Shown: piece by piece, positions 49,984 through 61,905 of the stretch | Numbering within the stretch: the stretch's first letter is position 1 | Layout: the number at the start of each line of letters is the position of its first letter | The notes under the pieces: model-generated | Told to the model about the DNA's origin: nothing | The model's database searches: none | The model's input: only the letters and a program-made list of their open reading frames with translations | DNA from: Adineta steineri | Lineage: Eukaryota; Rotifera; Eurotatoria; Adinetida; Adinetidae | Assembly (NCBI GenBank): GCA_905250115.1 | Contig: CAJNOI010000033.1 | Span: forward strand, 274,206 to 338,205 | Direction of reading: 5' to 3' | DNA length: 64,000 bases | Made by a program: the position numbers and the translations under genes

Positions 49984-50535
49984 TTAAAATCTCGATCGTC
50001 TTTTTGATTTCCATGTTTTTCTCTGTGGACAATGATAATGATGATTATTAATACGTCTATATGCTTCACGTAAATGTTTTGGTTCAAGTGGTGTTGATTT
50101 TGTTTCATTATCTTGTCGTTGAACTTCTAAAGCTTCTTCAACAATTTCACCCACAAATACTTTCGCAATACCAGCCATAGCAATAACAACATTCGATGAT
50201 GGTATTGAACCTGTTATTGAATGCATTAAACGTTTTATTGAAACTTTTGAAAATGCTGAACGACGATACATTTCATAACGATCTAATTGTTCATCGCTGA
50301 AATTTGATACAAGAACTTGTAATTTTATATTTGCTTCTTCATCAATAGTTTTTGACTGAAGACGATCCGTTTTAGGAAGAGATTCTTCTGGTTTATTATC
50401 ATTTTTAATTGGACTTATTGTTTCCATATCTGAAGGAGAATTTTGTTCATCAAGCACTTCATTTTCATCATCTTGTGTTGGTGGTTGAAAAAAACTTGAA
50501 TTATGATCGTCGTTATTATTAAGAAAATGTTCCAT
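49984..50535 (-). CDS. TAF11: TFIID subunit TAF11
   Basis: Intronless 183-aa minus-strand frame. After an acidic, disordered N-terminus (residues 1-70) comes the TAF11 histone-fold domain. It reads [57 protein letters not shown] and [13 protein letters not shown], nearly colinear with human TAF11 (about 211 aa). TAF11 pairs with TAF13 in TFIID and contacts TBP and TFIIA. The start follows a TTGATTATAG acceptor by 11 bases and is 85 bp from the PNPO stop, and the spacer contains AATAAA. The basic tail ([11 protein letters not shown]) is typical. Confidence 0.95.
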   Translation of the reverse strand: MEHFLNNNDDHNSSFFQPPTQDDENEVLDEQNSPSDMETISPIKNDNKPEESLPKTDRLQSKTIDEEANIKLQVLVSNFSDEQLDRYEMYRRSAFSKVSIKRLMHSITGSIPSSNVVIAMAGIAKVFVGEIVEEALEVQRQDNETKSTPLEPKHLREAYRRINNHHYHCPQRKTWKSKRRSRF

Positions 50536-50620
50536 AATTATTAATCTATAATCAAAAAAAGATAATTATCAATCAATAATTGCAAATTTATTTAAAATCA
50601 AATGAAAATGAAAGATTTTA

Positions 50621-51687
50621 TTATGGTGAAAGTCGTTCATAAATCCAACCATGAGTGCCTTGATGTGTTATAGTTGGATCTATCTGATTATCTTTATTCG
50701 TATCAGATGTAACACGACGAAATTGTATACGATCAGATAATCGATTACTTTGACCCTGATAAAATTCAATGGTATGTGGTATTAAAAGAAAACCACCCCT
50801 AAATAAAGAAGTTAGAAATTTACTTATAGACAGAAGAATACTTACCATCTTTTTGGTTTTTCAATTGGTAAATTATTATCAATATAATTTTGTCGTTGAT
50901 CGAGTAAAAACTATTTTTCAAGGAAATAAAAATAATTAAATTTCGGATATATGTCTTCGATATTACTTGTCGACTAGGTACTGGTTGACTTTGTTTACTA
51001 ATTGCAGCACTAATTTGAGAATCAATTGGACGTGAATAAAAATATTCATTTGATTCAGTTTCAGATAGTTTTTCAACTCGACCATCAATACGAATCTATG
51101 AATTTAGTATACAAGAAATTTTCCATATAATGTCTGCAACGAAGAGATAAAATTTACTGATCGTGACATCGATGGCCAATAGAAACACATAGATGCAACT
51201 GGATTCTCTTCCTAAAACGAACATCCTGTTACTTTTCATATACTAAGTCAGTAAACATACTAATTGTTTTCCTTTTTGACTATCATAATTTGTATAAAAT
51301 TTAAACCCATTTTCATCAAATCCTTTCATTAATAAAAATCGACTAGATGGCATTCCATTTCTAAACGAACAAAAAAACATTATCGAAATATGTTGATTAG
51401 ACATTATTACTTTGTAGCTGTAGATAAACAAAACGAATTTGGTTCTTCAACATATTCAACAGCTTCTTCAAACCATTTTTTAAATTGACCGAATGGTTCC
51501 TTTGATACTAGATGTTCAACACCAAAGAATTCATTTGGTTGTTTATACGGCTTTCGAAGAGCTATATGAAAATTAGTTAAGTATAACATTTTTATTATGC
51601 TTGATCATATTTACCCGCTATATTAACATTTGTATGAATATGTGCCTGTGGTTCCATTAATCTAAATAATAAACGAATTAAACGCAT
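50621..51687 (-). CDS. PNPO: Pyridoxamine/pyridoxine 5'-phosphate oxidase
   Basis: Multi-exon minus-strand gene starting at 51687, with exon 1 51687-51615, exon 2 51561-51411 and several more to the stop at 50621. It carries the PNPO signature blocks in order: [100 protein letters not shown] and WIYERLSP at the C-terminus. The enzyme uses FMN to oxidise PNP or PMP to pyridoxal phosphate. The N-terminal 25 residues are hydrophobic and Arg-rich ([10 protein letters not shown]), which could be a targeting sequence or simply a short extension. It heads the compact array with TAF11, the C1orf74-like gene and DESI2-like, and diverges from the TP53INP gene 574 bp away. Confidence 0.93.
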
Positions 51688-52261
51688 AACATCTAGAAAA
51701 TGATCATTCATCGACTTCAATCAGTAATCATCAATGCTATCCCTCAACCGTTAAATAAAACGCGTTATGGAATTATTTTATCTTTGTACTGTGCATGTTG
51801 TAAATGAAACTATATTTTTTGAAATATCATTCTGATTGGATATATTTAGTCCAATAAATAATATGTGAATATAATAGATGTCATTATTTTCAAAATGAAA
51901 GAATATTTTTACATTTTAAGTTTCAATGAAAAAAAACATGTAAAAGTTTATGTCTAATAAAAAATAAATCTCGCGAAAACTTGATTTTTCAATTTATTTA
52001 CAATTAATAAACATGTGATCCAGTCATACGACAATGAATATATCTGACACAATTTTTTCTTCTTTCCTTATATTTGATCATCAATTTTGTCGTATTTTCA
52101 TTTCACGTGCTTGACAGAAGAAAAAAAACATATTCCTTTCCATTCTCTTTATCCAATCTCGTCTTCACAATGAATAACACCTACTTAAACGTGTTCGTAT
52201 TCTTTGCATAAAAAATAAAAAACTTCATTTTCTATTTTTACTTTTAATTGAAGCCCATAAA
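51688..52261. promoter_or_regulatory. Divergent promoter region, PNPO array and TP53INP
   Basis: 574 bp between two divergently read genes, therefore likely to hold both promoters. It is AT-rich; a TATA-like tataTTTAG stretch and pyrimidine runs are present but no specific factor site is convincing. Confidence 0.45.
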
Positions 52262-53433
52262 ATGTATAAAGTCATCACATCACTTTGGTCTAAACCAAAG
52301 TCATCAAGTAAAGCTCATTTTTCACCCAACTCAAAAGTCGATGAAGATAGTTGGGTCTTTGTTTCTGATGCAGGTATATATATATATTTTCAATTTTATT
52401 TGCAATTTAATTAATAAAATTTAATTTAATTTTTCAGTCATGGTAACTCCATCAATAAAAAATAATTTAATGACAAATAGTTGGATTGCATCACCACCTC
52501 TAATTAAAAATGATGAATCATCAACAAATGTACATAATTTTAATCCAATTGAGAATTTACTTATTGAACATGCGAGTACGAAAAATTGAATTCTATTGTT
52601 TTTTTTTGATTTGAATAAATTATCTTATGATTTAGGTATGAGTGTTTATGATCAAATCTCTTCGAAAACACGAAATAGACGTCAGAAAAAAATTATCAAT
52701 GACAATAAACTTGATGAACAAGTTGAAGAAGTCGAAGAAGAAGGAGGAGAAGATGATGACGATGAAGATGATATTGATGATGATGATGATAATGAACAAA
52801 TAACAATAAGTCGTCAAGTAAGCTATAGCAAATATTTCATTTCTTTTCTTTTTGTACGTAATCAAGAAATAATCAGAACCTTGATCATTTATTTGGTCAC
52901 GCACACGAAAAATCGTAGATATGATTAAAAGACAATTTGAGTAAGGACATTTAGGACTCGAAAGAAGCCTATTTTTATCCGGAATTTGAGAAAGTATGAT
53001 ACAGTTATGCCATTTGGTGCAAGTATGAATGATACGGTAATTAATAAATTGGATGAGTTAATCATGTACCAGATTCAATTTTTCTCAGTCACGATGATAA
53101 GCATTCGATTTCATTAGTATGACAAGACATATTTTTCATTTTTAGTATCCAAATATAACATCAGTACATTATCGTAATTTGAATATATCTACTAATTCAT
53201 CGGTAACAACTCTTGAATCATCGACATCATCGCTTGTTGCTCATCATCGTCATTTACATCGTTTACATCAACGACGTAAACGATCAAATAAATCATCAAC
53301 ATCAAAATTAGTTTTAACAAATAATGTTGATGATTCAAAACAAGTATCAAACAAAAGTATTGAACGACAACGTTTAAATCATACACGTACATCTAAGATT
53401 CTTCTTCAACAACCATCACGTTTACATCATTGA
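52262..53433 (+). CDS. TP53INP: TP53INP-family autophagy/nuclear protein
   Basis: Four exons (52262-52373, 52438-52575, 52636-52817, 53146-53433) give 239 aa. An N-terminal acidic LIR-like segment (EDSWVFVSDA) is followed by SWIASPPL and the family-defining NPIENLLIEHASMSVYDQIS, which is nearly identical to the core of vertebrate TP53INP1/2. Those proteins bind LC3/GABARAP in autophagosome formation and coactivate nuclear receptors. An acidic run of about 25 Glu/Asp (52725-52795) is an insertion I do not recall in vertebrate forms. The C-terminus is basic (HRLHQRRKRSNK, RLNHTRTSKILL), which fits nucleolar or nuclear targeting. Confidence 0.85.
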
Positions 53434-54040
53434 AAAGATAACCGACAAAAATAAAACATTGAATTAAATCTTTCATTTTCTTATCTATAAGTATTACAGT
53501 AACTAAAAAAAACATATAACAAAACATTTTCTCCGTGTCATTCCACTTTATGTATATTTATCATTGTGCTTCTACGATTCTTTTTCTATACCAGTGTATT
53601 TCTGTATATACGAATTGTATTTTCTTGTCTTTGTTTCCGTATACAAATATGAAGAAAAAAAAAATCACATATAGTCTTATATTTTTCTGTTATTTGCCTG
53701 TATTTTTTAGCATTCTTACATGATCTGAGAGCCCCTGGACTAAAATCTGTATTATTTCTTTCTTTCTTTTTTTTCTACCGATTCTTATGTATTTAACATT
53801 TTTTGTTCTCTCTTTTTTTTTACCACGATTCTATTGTATATGTATGCGCACCATATTTTGAAAGAAAGAATGGTAAATATAAAGAAAGAGGCTGAATGAA
53901 AGAAAAAGTAAAGAACTATGGTGTCGCCTTTTTTTTTTGTTGTTGTATGAAAAAGAAATTAACAACTGAATTTTAGATTGATATAAAATAAGACCTTGTC
54001 TATGATGATACATTTAAATCAATGTCAAAACAAGTCATAG
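53434..54040. other. 3' UTR and spacer between TP53INP and SLC35B3-like 1
   Basis: Pyrimidine-rich sequence without coding signals. A likely long 3' UTR of the TP53INP gene, followed by the short leader of the transporter gene. Confidence 0.5.
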
Positions 54041-56193
54041 ATGGAAATTAATAAAATACATCAACATCAAGGTGATTTGCTTTGAAATAATATAGAAATA
54101 TATATACATATATATATGACTACTCTTTGATCGTAATCTCTAGATTCTGACCACTTGGCAACTGACTTAGAAACCAAAATTGATAATAGTGATATGGATC
54201 ATCATAAACATGAACGATCAAGTCATCGAACTTCATTTTTTGATCGATTGTGGATTGTTTCACCATCATCATCGTCTTCATCTCTTCTATCAGCACGATT
54301 TATTGGATTATGTTTTCTAGTTTTCGTTTATTATATAGGCTATGCATATTTACAAGTTTGTTTACATATTTAAATTAAATATGCTATTAATTTATATGAA
54401 AATATTTATCTAGGAATTAATGTTTACATTAAAAGGATTTGATAATACTGCTTGGTTTTTAACATGTTACCAATTTTTTGTCTATAGTATTCTTTCTTTT
54501 ATTCATTTGGGTTTTGCTGGTCTCGATCAACGACGGTAGAACATATTTTTATATATCATATATAATTTGTTTTCTCGAAATTCTAGTGCAAGTTATCGTT
54601 CATATATTCTACTTGCTCTTTTAACAGTAACTACAATGGGTTTATCAAATTATGCTGTTGTTTATTTAAATTATCCGTAAGTAAATCAATTGAAATTCAA
54701 AGTGAAATATTTTTTGAAATAGTACACAAGTTATGTTCAAATGTTGTAAACTTATACCCGTTCTTATTGGTGGTATTCTTATACAAAGTAAAATTATCTT
54801 TTCTCGAGCTAATTTATTTATTTATTTTTATTAGAAAAAAAATTTAATCGTTATGATATTGCTGCTGCTGTTTGTATGTCAACTGGATTGATATTTTTTA
54901 CTTTAGCTGATTCAAAAGTTCATCCAAAATTTAATTTTTACGGTAAATTAAATAGAAAATAAATACATACGATTTTATTTTTGTGGTTTTAGGTGTAATT
55001 ATTATTTGTTCAGCACTTGTTGCTGATGCAGCAATTGGAAATTATCAAGAAAAAATTATGAAAGAACATCATGTTTCTAATGTTGAAATCGTATTTTATA
55101 GTTTTATGTTTGGTTTTGGATTTGTTTTATCTGGTCTTTTGATAACAAATAATTTTTTTCCAAGTATAGAATTTTGGAATAAGGTTCGATAAGATAATTT
55201 TGAATATAAAATTTAAGAGTTCTTTTTTTGCAACAATTCTAGCATCCAGGACCAACTTATGGTTATGGTTTAATTTTTTCCGTAGTTGGTTATTTAGGTA
55301 TCGATATTGTTTTAACTTTAATCAAAGAATACGGTGCATTAATCTGTGTTACTGTGACAACATGTCGAAAAGCAATAACAATTGTTTTATCATTTACACT
55401 ATTTTCAAAACCATTTGTTTTTGAGTATGTAGAAATTTTTTTAAATACTTATATTGAAAGATCAATTAGTATAATTAAAAACCATTCTTTTTTCTTCAAA
55501 ATGATCAAATATAGATGAAGTTTTACAGACACAAGAAGTTATAACTAGTGACAGAAAAATATCATGTTTCCCACTTCCTTTTTTTTATTACCAGTTCGAC
55601 TTATGTTATTTGTTAATTAGGACTCGTTAAATATTTAGAATAGCCAGTTTATCGTTGGACTCATATTTATCGAATGTTCTCTATCCGTTGCTTATCTTTA
55701 TCGATAATATGTATAGTTTACATATTTCTTTTGTGGTAATGATGATAGTGTAACCAGGGTTTGACCAAATCGTAATTCATGCTCCAGATTAAACGCATGA
55801 AAGAATTCAATGAAATAGTTTGTGCATAATGAATCTGGAACCAATCAGTCCTAGTTGCAAGTATTATTTGAAGATAGTAAATATCTAATTATTTTATGAA
55901 TAATTATCTGCAACTCGGGAAAGCACCATGAGTGAATCTAATAGTAGTTAAATACGATGAAAACAGGAAAAAATAAATCAAATTTAATATATCTTGTTTT
56001 AATTCTCAATGATTCTTTTTTTAGTTATATTTGGTCTGGTTTAATTGTTATTGTGGGTATTTATCTCAATGTTTACAGTCGTAATCAAACAGTATTTAAT
56101 GCAAAAATAGTTTCATTAGCTCATTATTTATTTAATTTTCGTTGGTGGCCAAATATTTTAACACCATCTACGAGTCAAACATTGCCTCTTTGA
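54041..56193 (+). CDS. SLC35B3: SLC35B3-like PAPS transporter, tandem copy 1
   Basis: Multi-exon gene. A 31-nt first exon (54041-54071, starting MEINKIHQHQ) joins 54144-54355 in frame; the MATDLE frame at 54155 starts with TTG and is internal. Ten or so membrane helices follow. Family blocks are YIGYAYLQELMFTLKGF, GLSNYAVVYLNYPTQVMFK, CCKLIPVLIGGILIQ, ADSKVHPKFNFYG, ADAAIGNYQEKIMKEH, LIKEYGALICVTVTTCRKA and the last helix YIWSGLIVIVGIYLNVYSRN. SLC35B3 (PAPST2) carries PAPS, the sulfate donor, into the Golgi. The intron before the last exon is about 600 bp, unusually long here. A His-rich N-terminal tail is cytosolic. Confidence 0.88.
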
Positions 56194-56346
56194 TGGATTG
56201 ATCTGAATTTTTTTTTTCATTGTTAAAAAAAGCAGAATATGCTCTCACATAGCTTGTTTTTTTACTTACAAAAAACTTCCCGTGTCATTAATAATTTGAC
56301 TTATTTATTTCTAGATGAGAATGAATTAAGAACAGAATGATTATTC

Positions 56347-58038
56347 ATGATGACAAATTCTCATACACCGTCATCATCAATGTATCTATTTGGTATAGAT
56401 TTATCTAAACACAGTCGCCTAGCACAATTTTTATTAACATCAACAGCCGTACTAGTTTTTCATGTTGCTCAAGGCTATATACAAGTACTTGAAAATAATA
56501 ATAATACATAATAAATCTTATTCTATTTAATAGGAATTGATTTTACAATTAAAACCATTACGAACTTATCCAAATTATTTTACACTTGTTCAATTTATAT
56601 GTTTTACAGTTTTAGCGTATACAGAACGGAGTTTATTTGGGCAATCATTAAAAAGGCGAAAGTAAGAGAATTTAGAGAGATATACAAATATCTTGACATT
56701 TCAGAAATTGACAGTATCTAAAGCAGAAACATCTATAACAAAATCACATAGAGTTCAATGTCATATCTTTGATAGAGAAAGTCTTGCTAAAGCTGACCCT
56801 AGTATATGCCTACTCAAAGTACAGTTGTTTGATACAATTAGATGATTCATAACAATTATGTTTGCAGAAGAATGTCTAGTAACCGATTTTTCTTTTCATA
56901 GAGCACCGTTACATACTTATGCATTGATTGCACTATTTACAATTGGTACGATGGCTTTAAGTAATGCAGCTGTGATGCGTCTCAATTATCCTACACATAT
57001 GATGTTTAAAAGTTGTAAATTGATACCGGTTATGATTGGTAGTATGCTTATTTTAGGTATACATAAAAAGGGATTATATTTTGATTGCATAAAAAATATT
57101 TCATTGTTCAATAGGAAAACGTTATTCTCTTTATGATATCCTTGCTTGTTTATGTATGACTATTGGACTTATTTTTTTTACATTGGCTGATTCAAAAGTT
57201 CAACCTGAATTTGATTTATTAGGTAATAGAAGAAATAATTCATTTTTATTTGATTTAAAAGATTATATTTAGGTGTATGGCTTGTATGTTGTGCTTTAGT
57301 TGCTGATGCAGTTATCGGCAATGTACAAGAAAAAGCATTGAAAGAATATAAACCAAGTAATTCAGAAATGGTATGAATTTTATTATAAAAATATTTCAAT
57401 TTTCGAAAGATAATATCGAAATTGTTATTTAGATACTTTTTTCATATTCAATTGGTGCGATTTATTTACTTTTATTTGAGTTAACATTTGGTTCATTGAA
57501 AGAAGCATTTTGGTTATGGTGGGCAGTACGTTCATTTTTGTTTTTGTTCACTTCATGTCTATTTTTAATTTATTGATTGTTAGTATCCGATCAAATCTTA
57601 TGTTTTTACTATGATTTATTCATTTGCTGGTTATCTTGGTGTTAATTGTGTGCTTAATCTAGTCCGGCATTTTGGTGCATTGATAGCTGTGACCGGTTAG
57701 TTGATTTATAGTAATAATTTCTTTTTATGAATGACTATTTATTTTAGTGACAACATTTCGCAAAGCAATTACTGTCATTCTCTCATTCATTGCATTCACA
57801 AAACCATTTACTTTCCAGTAAGATTTGTTTTCCAAGAATCTTATTGTTTTATTCTGATGAATTCTATATTTTTAGATATTTATGGTCTGGTGCGATTGTA
57901 GCATTTGGAATTTATTTAAATGCATATGGTCAAAATCAAAAATCAATTGATAATTATACGCGTTCAATATATGATCGTTTACTGATGAAATGTCGAAGAA
58001 AAAATCAGATCCATCGATATCCACAAGAACTAGTTTAA
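56347..58038 (+). CDS. SLC35B3: SLC35B3-like PAPS transporter, tandem copy 2
   Basis: Tandem paralogue of the preceding gene, starting MMTNSHTPSSS at 56347. Conserved blocks are HVAQGYIQELILQLKPL, GTMALSNAAVMRLNYPT, CKLIPVMIGSMLI, LYDILACLCMTIGLIFFTLA, ADAVIGNVQEKALKEY, SYSIGAIYLLL, RHFGALIAVTVTTFRKA and YLWSGAIVAFGIYLNAYGQN. The C-tail is basic (RLLMKCRRKNQIHRYPQ). It lies about 150 bp after copy 1 in the same orientation, with the same intron positions at the QELI and RRK-A junctions. The copies are clearly diverged in the first three helices, so this is an old duplication and the substrates may differ. NYPTHMMFKS replaces the usual NYPTQVMFKC. Confidence 0.87.
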
Positions 58039-58199
58039 ATTATTTTATGTTATTATTTCGTTTTTCTTAATATGATAACAAATGTTTTTCAATTAATAAT
58101 AAATTTTCAAATTGTTATTGTCCGAAGAATAAAAATTTAAACTCATTTTTTTTAAATCAATCTTTTTTCAATGATAGATATCGTTAGAAAAGAGGGGTT

Positions 58200-59344
58200 T
58201 TAATAGACCGTTAAATTTTTAATAAAGTAAAAGAAACACACAATCATAAACAAGATTTTGTTGAAATGATTTTCTGCATATGAGTTAATATCAGGATATA
58301 TGTTTGGTACACATATAGATAAGAAATCGGGTCTCTTATAATTATCATTGACAAACAATGTATTACTTGCACAATCACGTCCTGGAATACAATGACTAAA
58401 TTCTTGTATTCGAAATCCATAGCTCTTTAACAAAGTGACTATGTTGCCCATTTTTGAATTATTTTCTATAAGAAGATAATGTATTTGAATATTCCAATTC
58501 ATAGTAAGTAACACAGATAGTTCAGCTCCTTCTACATCAAGACTAAAAAAATCGATATGAGTAATTCCAATAGCAGATAAATAGGTGCCAATAGGACCAC
58601 ATGCTACTTTTCGTGTTTTGTTCTTATTTTTATGCCAAGCATTTTTAAAGGATTCATCCATAGTTGCAATATCACCAGCAACAGCATTGCCTTCACCCTG
58701 AAAGTTAAATATGGAAAGAGATCTATTAATTTTTTGACAAAATTTAACATTACCAACATTTGAATATCAGTTTGTGGAAGAGAACAGATTCCAAATGGTA
58801 TCTTCACAGTTTTCGTCCTATTCACACGTAGTAGTTTTCTTGCATTGTCGGGTTGTGCTTCGATTAGTACACCACGCCAATCAAACATCCGTTCGAAAAA
58901 TAGAGTATTACTATAAGTAACACCATCTAATGCACCTATCTCGACGAATATACCTGGATTTCTCTGTGAGAGACTATCTTTGAAGATGTTTTTATGTAAT
59001 GCTGCATCTTCACCAGATTGTGAATAATAACCTGTTTTGCTTTTAAAATCTAATGATGGACAACTCCATATTTGTCGATATAAATGACGAAGATGTCTAG
59101 GATCAAATGAAGTACTATTATACTGTGTATTATTCATCTTACTGGCAACGTCTGGTGAAATAGTTTCCGTTAAGGTTGATGCTAAATTATACTGCATGTT
59201 ATTGAGTATGTTGGACGCATTCAGTAGTCTAATTTTGTTTGATTGAACTTTGACAATATATGAAAAATTCCAAATAGTATAAGCGATAAAAGTAACGAAC
59301 CATATAACTATGATTAAACAAGCTAAAAAATAAGATTGTTTCAT
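58200..59344 (-). CDS. Membrane-anchored FkbM-type methyltransferase
   Basis: Two minus-strand exons, from 59344 to about 58758 and then from about 58699 to 58200, joined by a short intron with GTAATG donor and TTTCAG acceptor. The N-terminus is a signal anchor (FLACLIIVIWFVTFIAYTIW), so a type II Golgi or ER membrane protein is likely. The lumenal part has SGEDAALHKNIF and the AdoMet-binding motif FVEIGALDGVTYSNTLFFE. VLIEAQPDNARKL, then HIDFFSLDVEGAELSVL and a C-terminal hydrophobic stretch follow. This matches the Methyltransf_21/FkbM family, widely expanded in invertebrates, probably acting on glycans. The substrate is unknown. It is convergent with the PAPS transporter gene, ending 162 bp from its stop. 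Confidence 0.85.
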
Positions 59345-60999
59345 TATTAGAACGTTAATTGTAACGAATAGTAATGGTATTATTAATGCAGAAGGAATAT
59401 TTGTATATTTTGCTTGACTTTATAAAAGAATTTTTTAAATATACAATTTTCTATTATAAACTATCAGCAAATATAACAGATGTTACTTTTTTCCATCTGA
59501 TAATCCAATTGATAGAGCATAAATAAGATAACATAAAATATTCATTACAATAATAGAAATCTAAAAAAGTAAAGGTATAATTTGTATTTATCAATAATCC
59601 ATTATTTATTCCCATTTAAAATTGTTTGAACAGCTATGCTCACTTTTCTTCCATCGCATGATCTATACAGATCGGCTTTCCTTATCCTCAACCATGACTT
59701 GTACTCTCAATTCAACATACAAATACACGTAAAAAAAACTCTTTCGTATTCAAAATGTATAGGAATGTGCTCTTTTTACAATTTTTATTTTTCTAGAATA
59801 ATCACGTCAACTTTACTTTTCTCTTCTTTTACTATTATAATGATCACAATTTTTGATACGTGCGTACATGTTAAAATGAAAGAGCATAAAAAAGCGAGGA
59901 CAAGTAAACGATAATTATTGTTACGTAGTGATATGTTTCTCCAATACGTTGTACTCCGTTTGATACTTGATTATTTTAACATCGACGAACTTCTCTTTCA
60001 TTTAGATATCTCTTCTGATGCAATTTTTTTCACCTTGATATCTTTTATGCTATAATACTCTGTACCTGTATCTCTTTATTGATGTGTAATATCTTCTGAT
60101 ATTCTATATGTATCTCTCGTTCTACCTAGACAGTCATTCTCCATATATATAGCTCGCATTTCATGTAATAATACATACGATCTTCTACTTTATTATTTAC
60201 CATCGTCTTGTGTGATTTATCAATAAACTTGTTCAATCCTCGAAACCATATTCTGCTTAACAGTATCAATAAATCATGAATGGAATTGTCAACAATATGT
60301 CAAATCTAATGTATCCACAGTCAAAATACTATTAAAAAACAATCGACTTGATGACATGCACGTTCTCTTCGATAGTCAATTGTTTTACATCAAATTCATG
60401 AGTTATTGCACAAGAATTTTTATACATAAATGAACTGAGCAATACATTGAAAGTCAATTACTACAAATTTCACAGTGATTTTTGACCCTAGAATATGATG
60501 TATGTAGGTTTGTAGCGGACGACTGTCTCTATTCACTACTTCATTTATAATTAAATTTTGTTGTGCACCATGAGAGAAGAATAGACTAAAAGTATTAATT
60601 GAACAGCTTTTAATGAGATCTTTCTCAATCAACTTCAAATACTATAGGATCAACCCAATACTTATTCTACTTATGAGTTTACCTATATCGTTCGATAGTT
60701 TATATTTCTCTCTTTGATACTTAATTTATTTTGTAAGTTACAATAATTTACAAAGTACATACCATACATTCTTTATAATGTTACTACTATTGAACGGCAA
60801 AACAGAGAAACTTGTAGCTGTCATTATTTACTAGAGAACAATCAGGGAACGTACGTCGATATATACAAATAATTTTCGGAAGTGCTTTTTGAAGTCAATT
60901 TCAGTCGATGAAAGTGACGACAAATGAGTGATTTTTCTTGGAAGACATTTTTTTCAGTAGATGTGTACTCCAATGTGTTCTGTTCAGAATTGTATTTAA

Positions 61000-61164
61000 C
61001 CCTTTCCGGCCAGATGTTGCCAAATGGCAACATTTTTGCCGTAGGGGGATACGGCATTTTTAAAAAAGTTGGCAGTGAAAAATTGATCCCTATAACTAAA
61101 CAGCAAAGAATATATAGTAAGATAACTTTTTGCTTGTTGTCTTCTGGTAGCCGGCTGTAAAGGG
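61000..61164. mobile_element. piggyBac-type MITE, 165 bp with TTAA duplication
   Basis: The element begins CCCTTTCCGGCC and ends GCCGGCTGTAAAGGG, an imperfect terminal inverted repeat. It is flanked by TTAA on both sides (60996-60999 and 61165-61168), the piggyBac target-site signature. The interior has two hairpins, GTTGCCAAATGGCAAC and TGCCGTA/TACGGCA around GGGGGA. It is non-coding, so it would need a transposase from elsewhere. Confidence 0.8.
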
Positions 61165-61844
61165 TTAAACAATTATATGTTAAGTTCAGGAACAAATCTA
61201 TTGTCATCTTTCGATATTTTCGCCATAATATACATAAAAATAAAATACATTAAAAATAAACGTTTCTTTTTTGTTGAAACCCATTTTTCATAAGAGATTC
61301 AAATGTGTCTTTCAATATTTGCTAATACAAATGATATTATAAGAGTTATATAAAATCACGAATCAATAAATGTTCAAATTTGCAAAAGTAAAGACGATCT
61401 TTTCCATTAACGCTTACGATAATAACAACATTCAGGGGAAAATTATTATTAAGAAAGTAACGAATAATGTGGTCAAGCAAAAGATGATAGAGAACAAATA
61501 GTAGACAAATTATTGAAGAAATTTATGATACAAGATATGAATAGAATTTTAATGTGTTAAATATCATTATTGGAGATAAGAAAACATAAAGGAAGGGGAT
61601 CGTTAAGTCATAAAATCGGTTCCTTATCAAAATCAAATTTTTTATTTTTCAAAGTTTAATATAAATGTGAGAAGTCGATTCTCATTCAATCTATGGACGA
61701 CTAATCTAAAACTCAAGATCGTATATCACTTATAGGATCATACTATAGATATCTCATTCTCTTTCAAATGGTGTATCTTAACAATAGTCGCTTTCCCTTG
61801 GGCGTAATATAAATTTAGGGAACGCCACGAATCGATAGTATGGA

Positions 61845-61905
61845 TGATGATATGTGTAAATGACTGTTCATTCGTCTCTTATCTACACCCACACTCATTC
61901 TTATC
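61845..61905. repeat. Weak G/T and C/A foldback patch
   Basis: GGATGATGATATGTGTAAAT is followed by ATCTACACCCACACTCATTC. Degenerate member of the foldback patch family. Confidence 0.4.

Noticed and set aside
54155..54157. TTG as start of SLC35B3-like copy 1
   Set aside because: Animal genes start at ATG; a 31-nt upstream exon (54041-54071) joins in frame with good splice sites.
60924..61160. 78-codon plus-strand frame
   Set aside because: Mostly encoded by the MITE hairpins and terminal repeat; no gene context.
60842..61207. 121-codon minus-strand frame
   Set aside because: It runs straight through the piggyBac MITE and both of its ends, so the open frame is coincidental.
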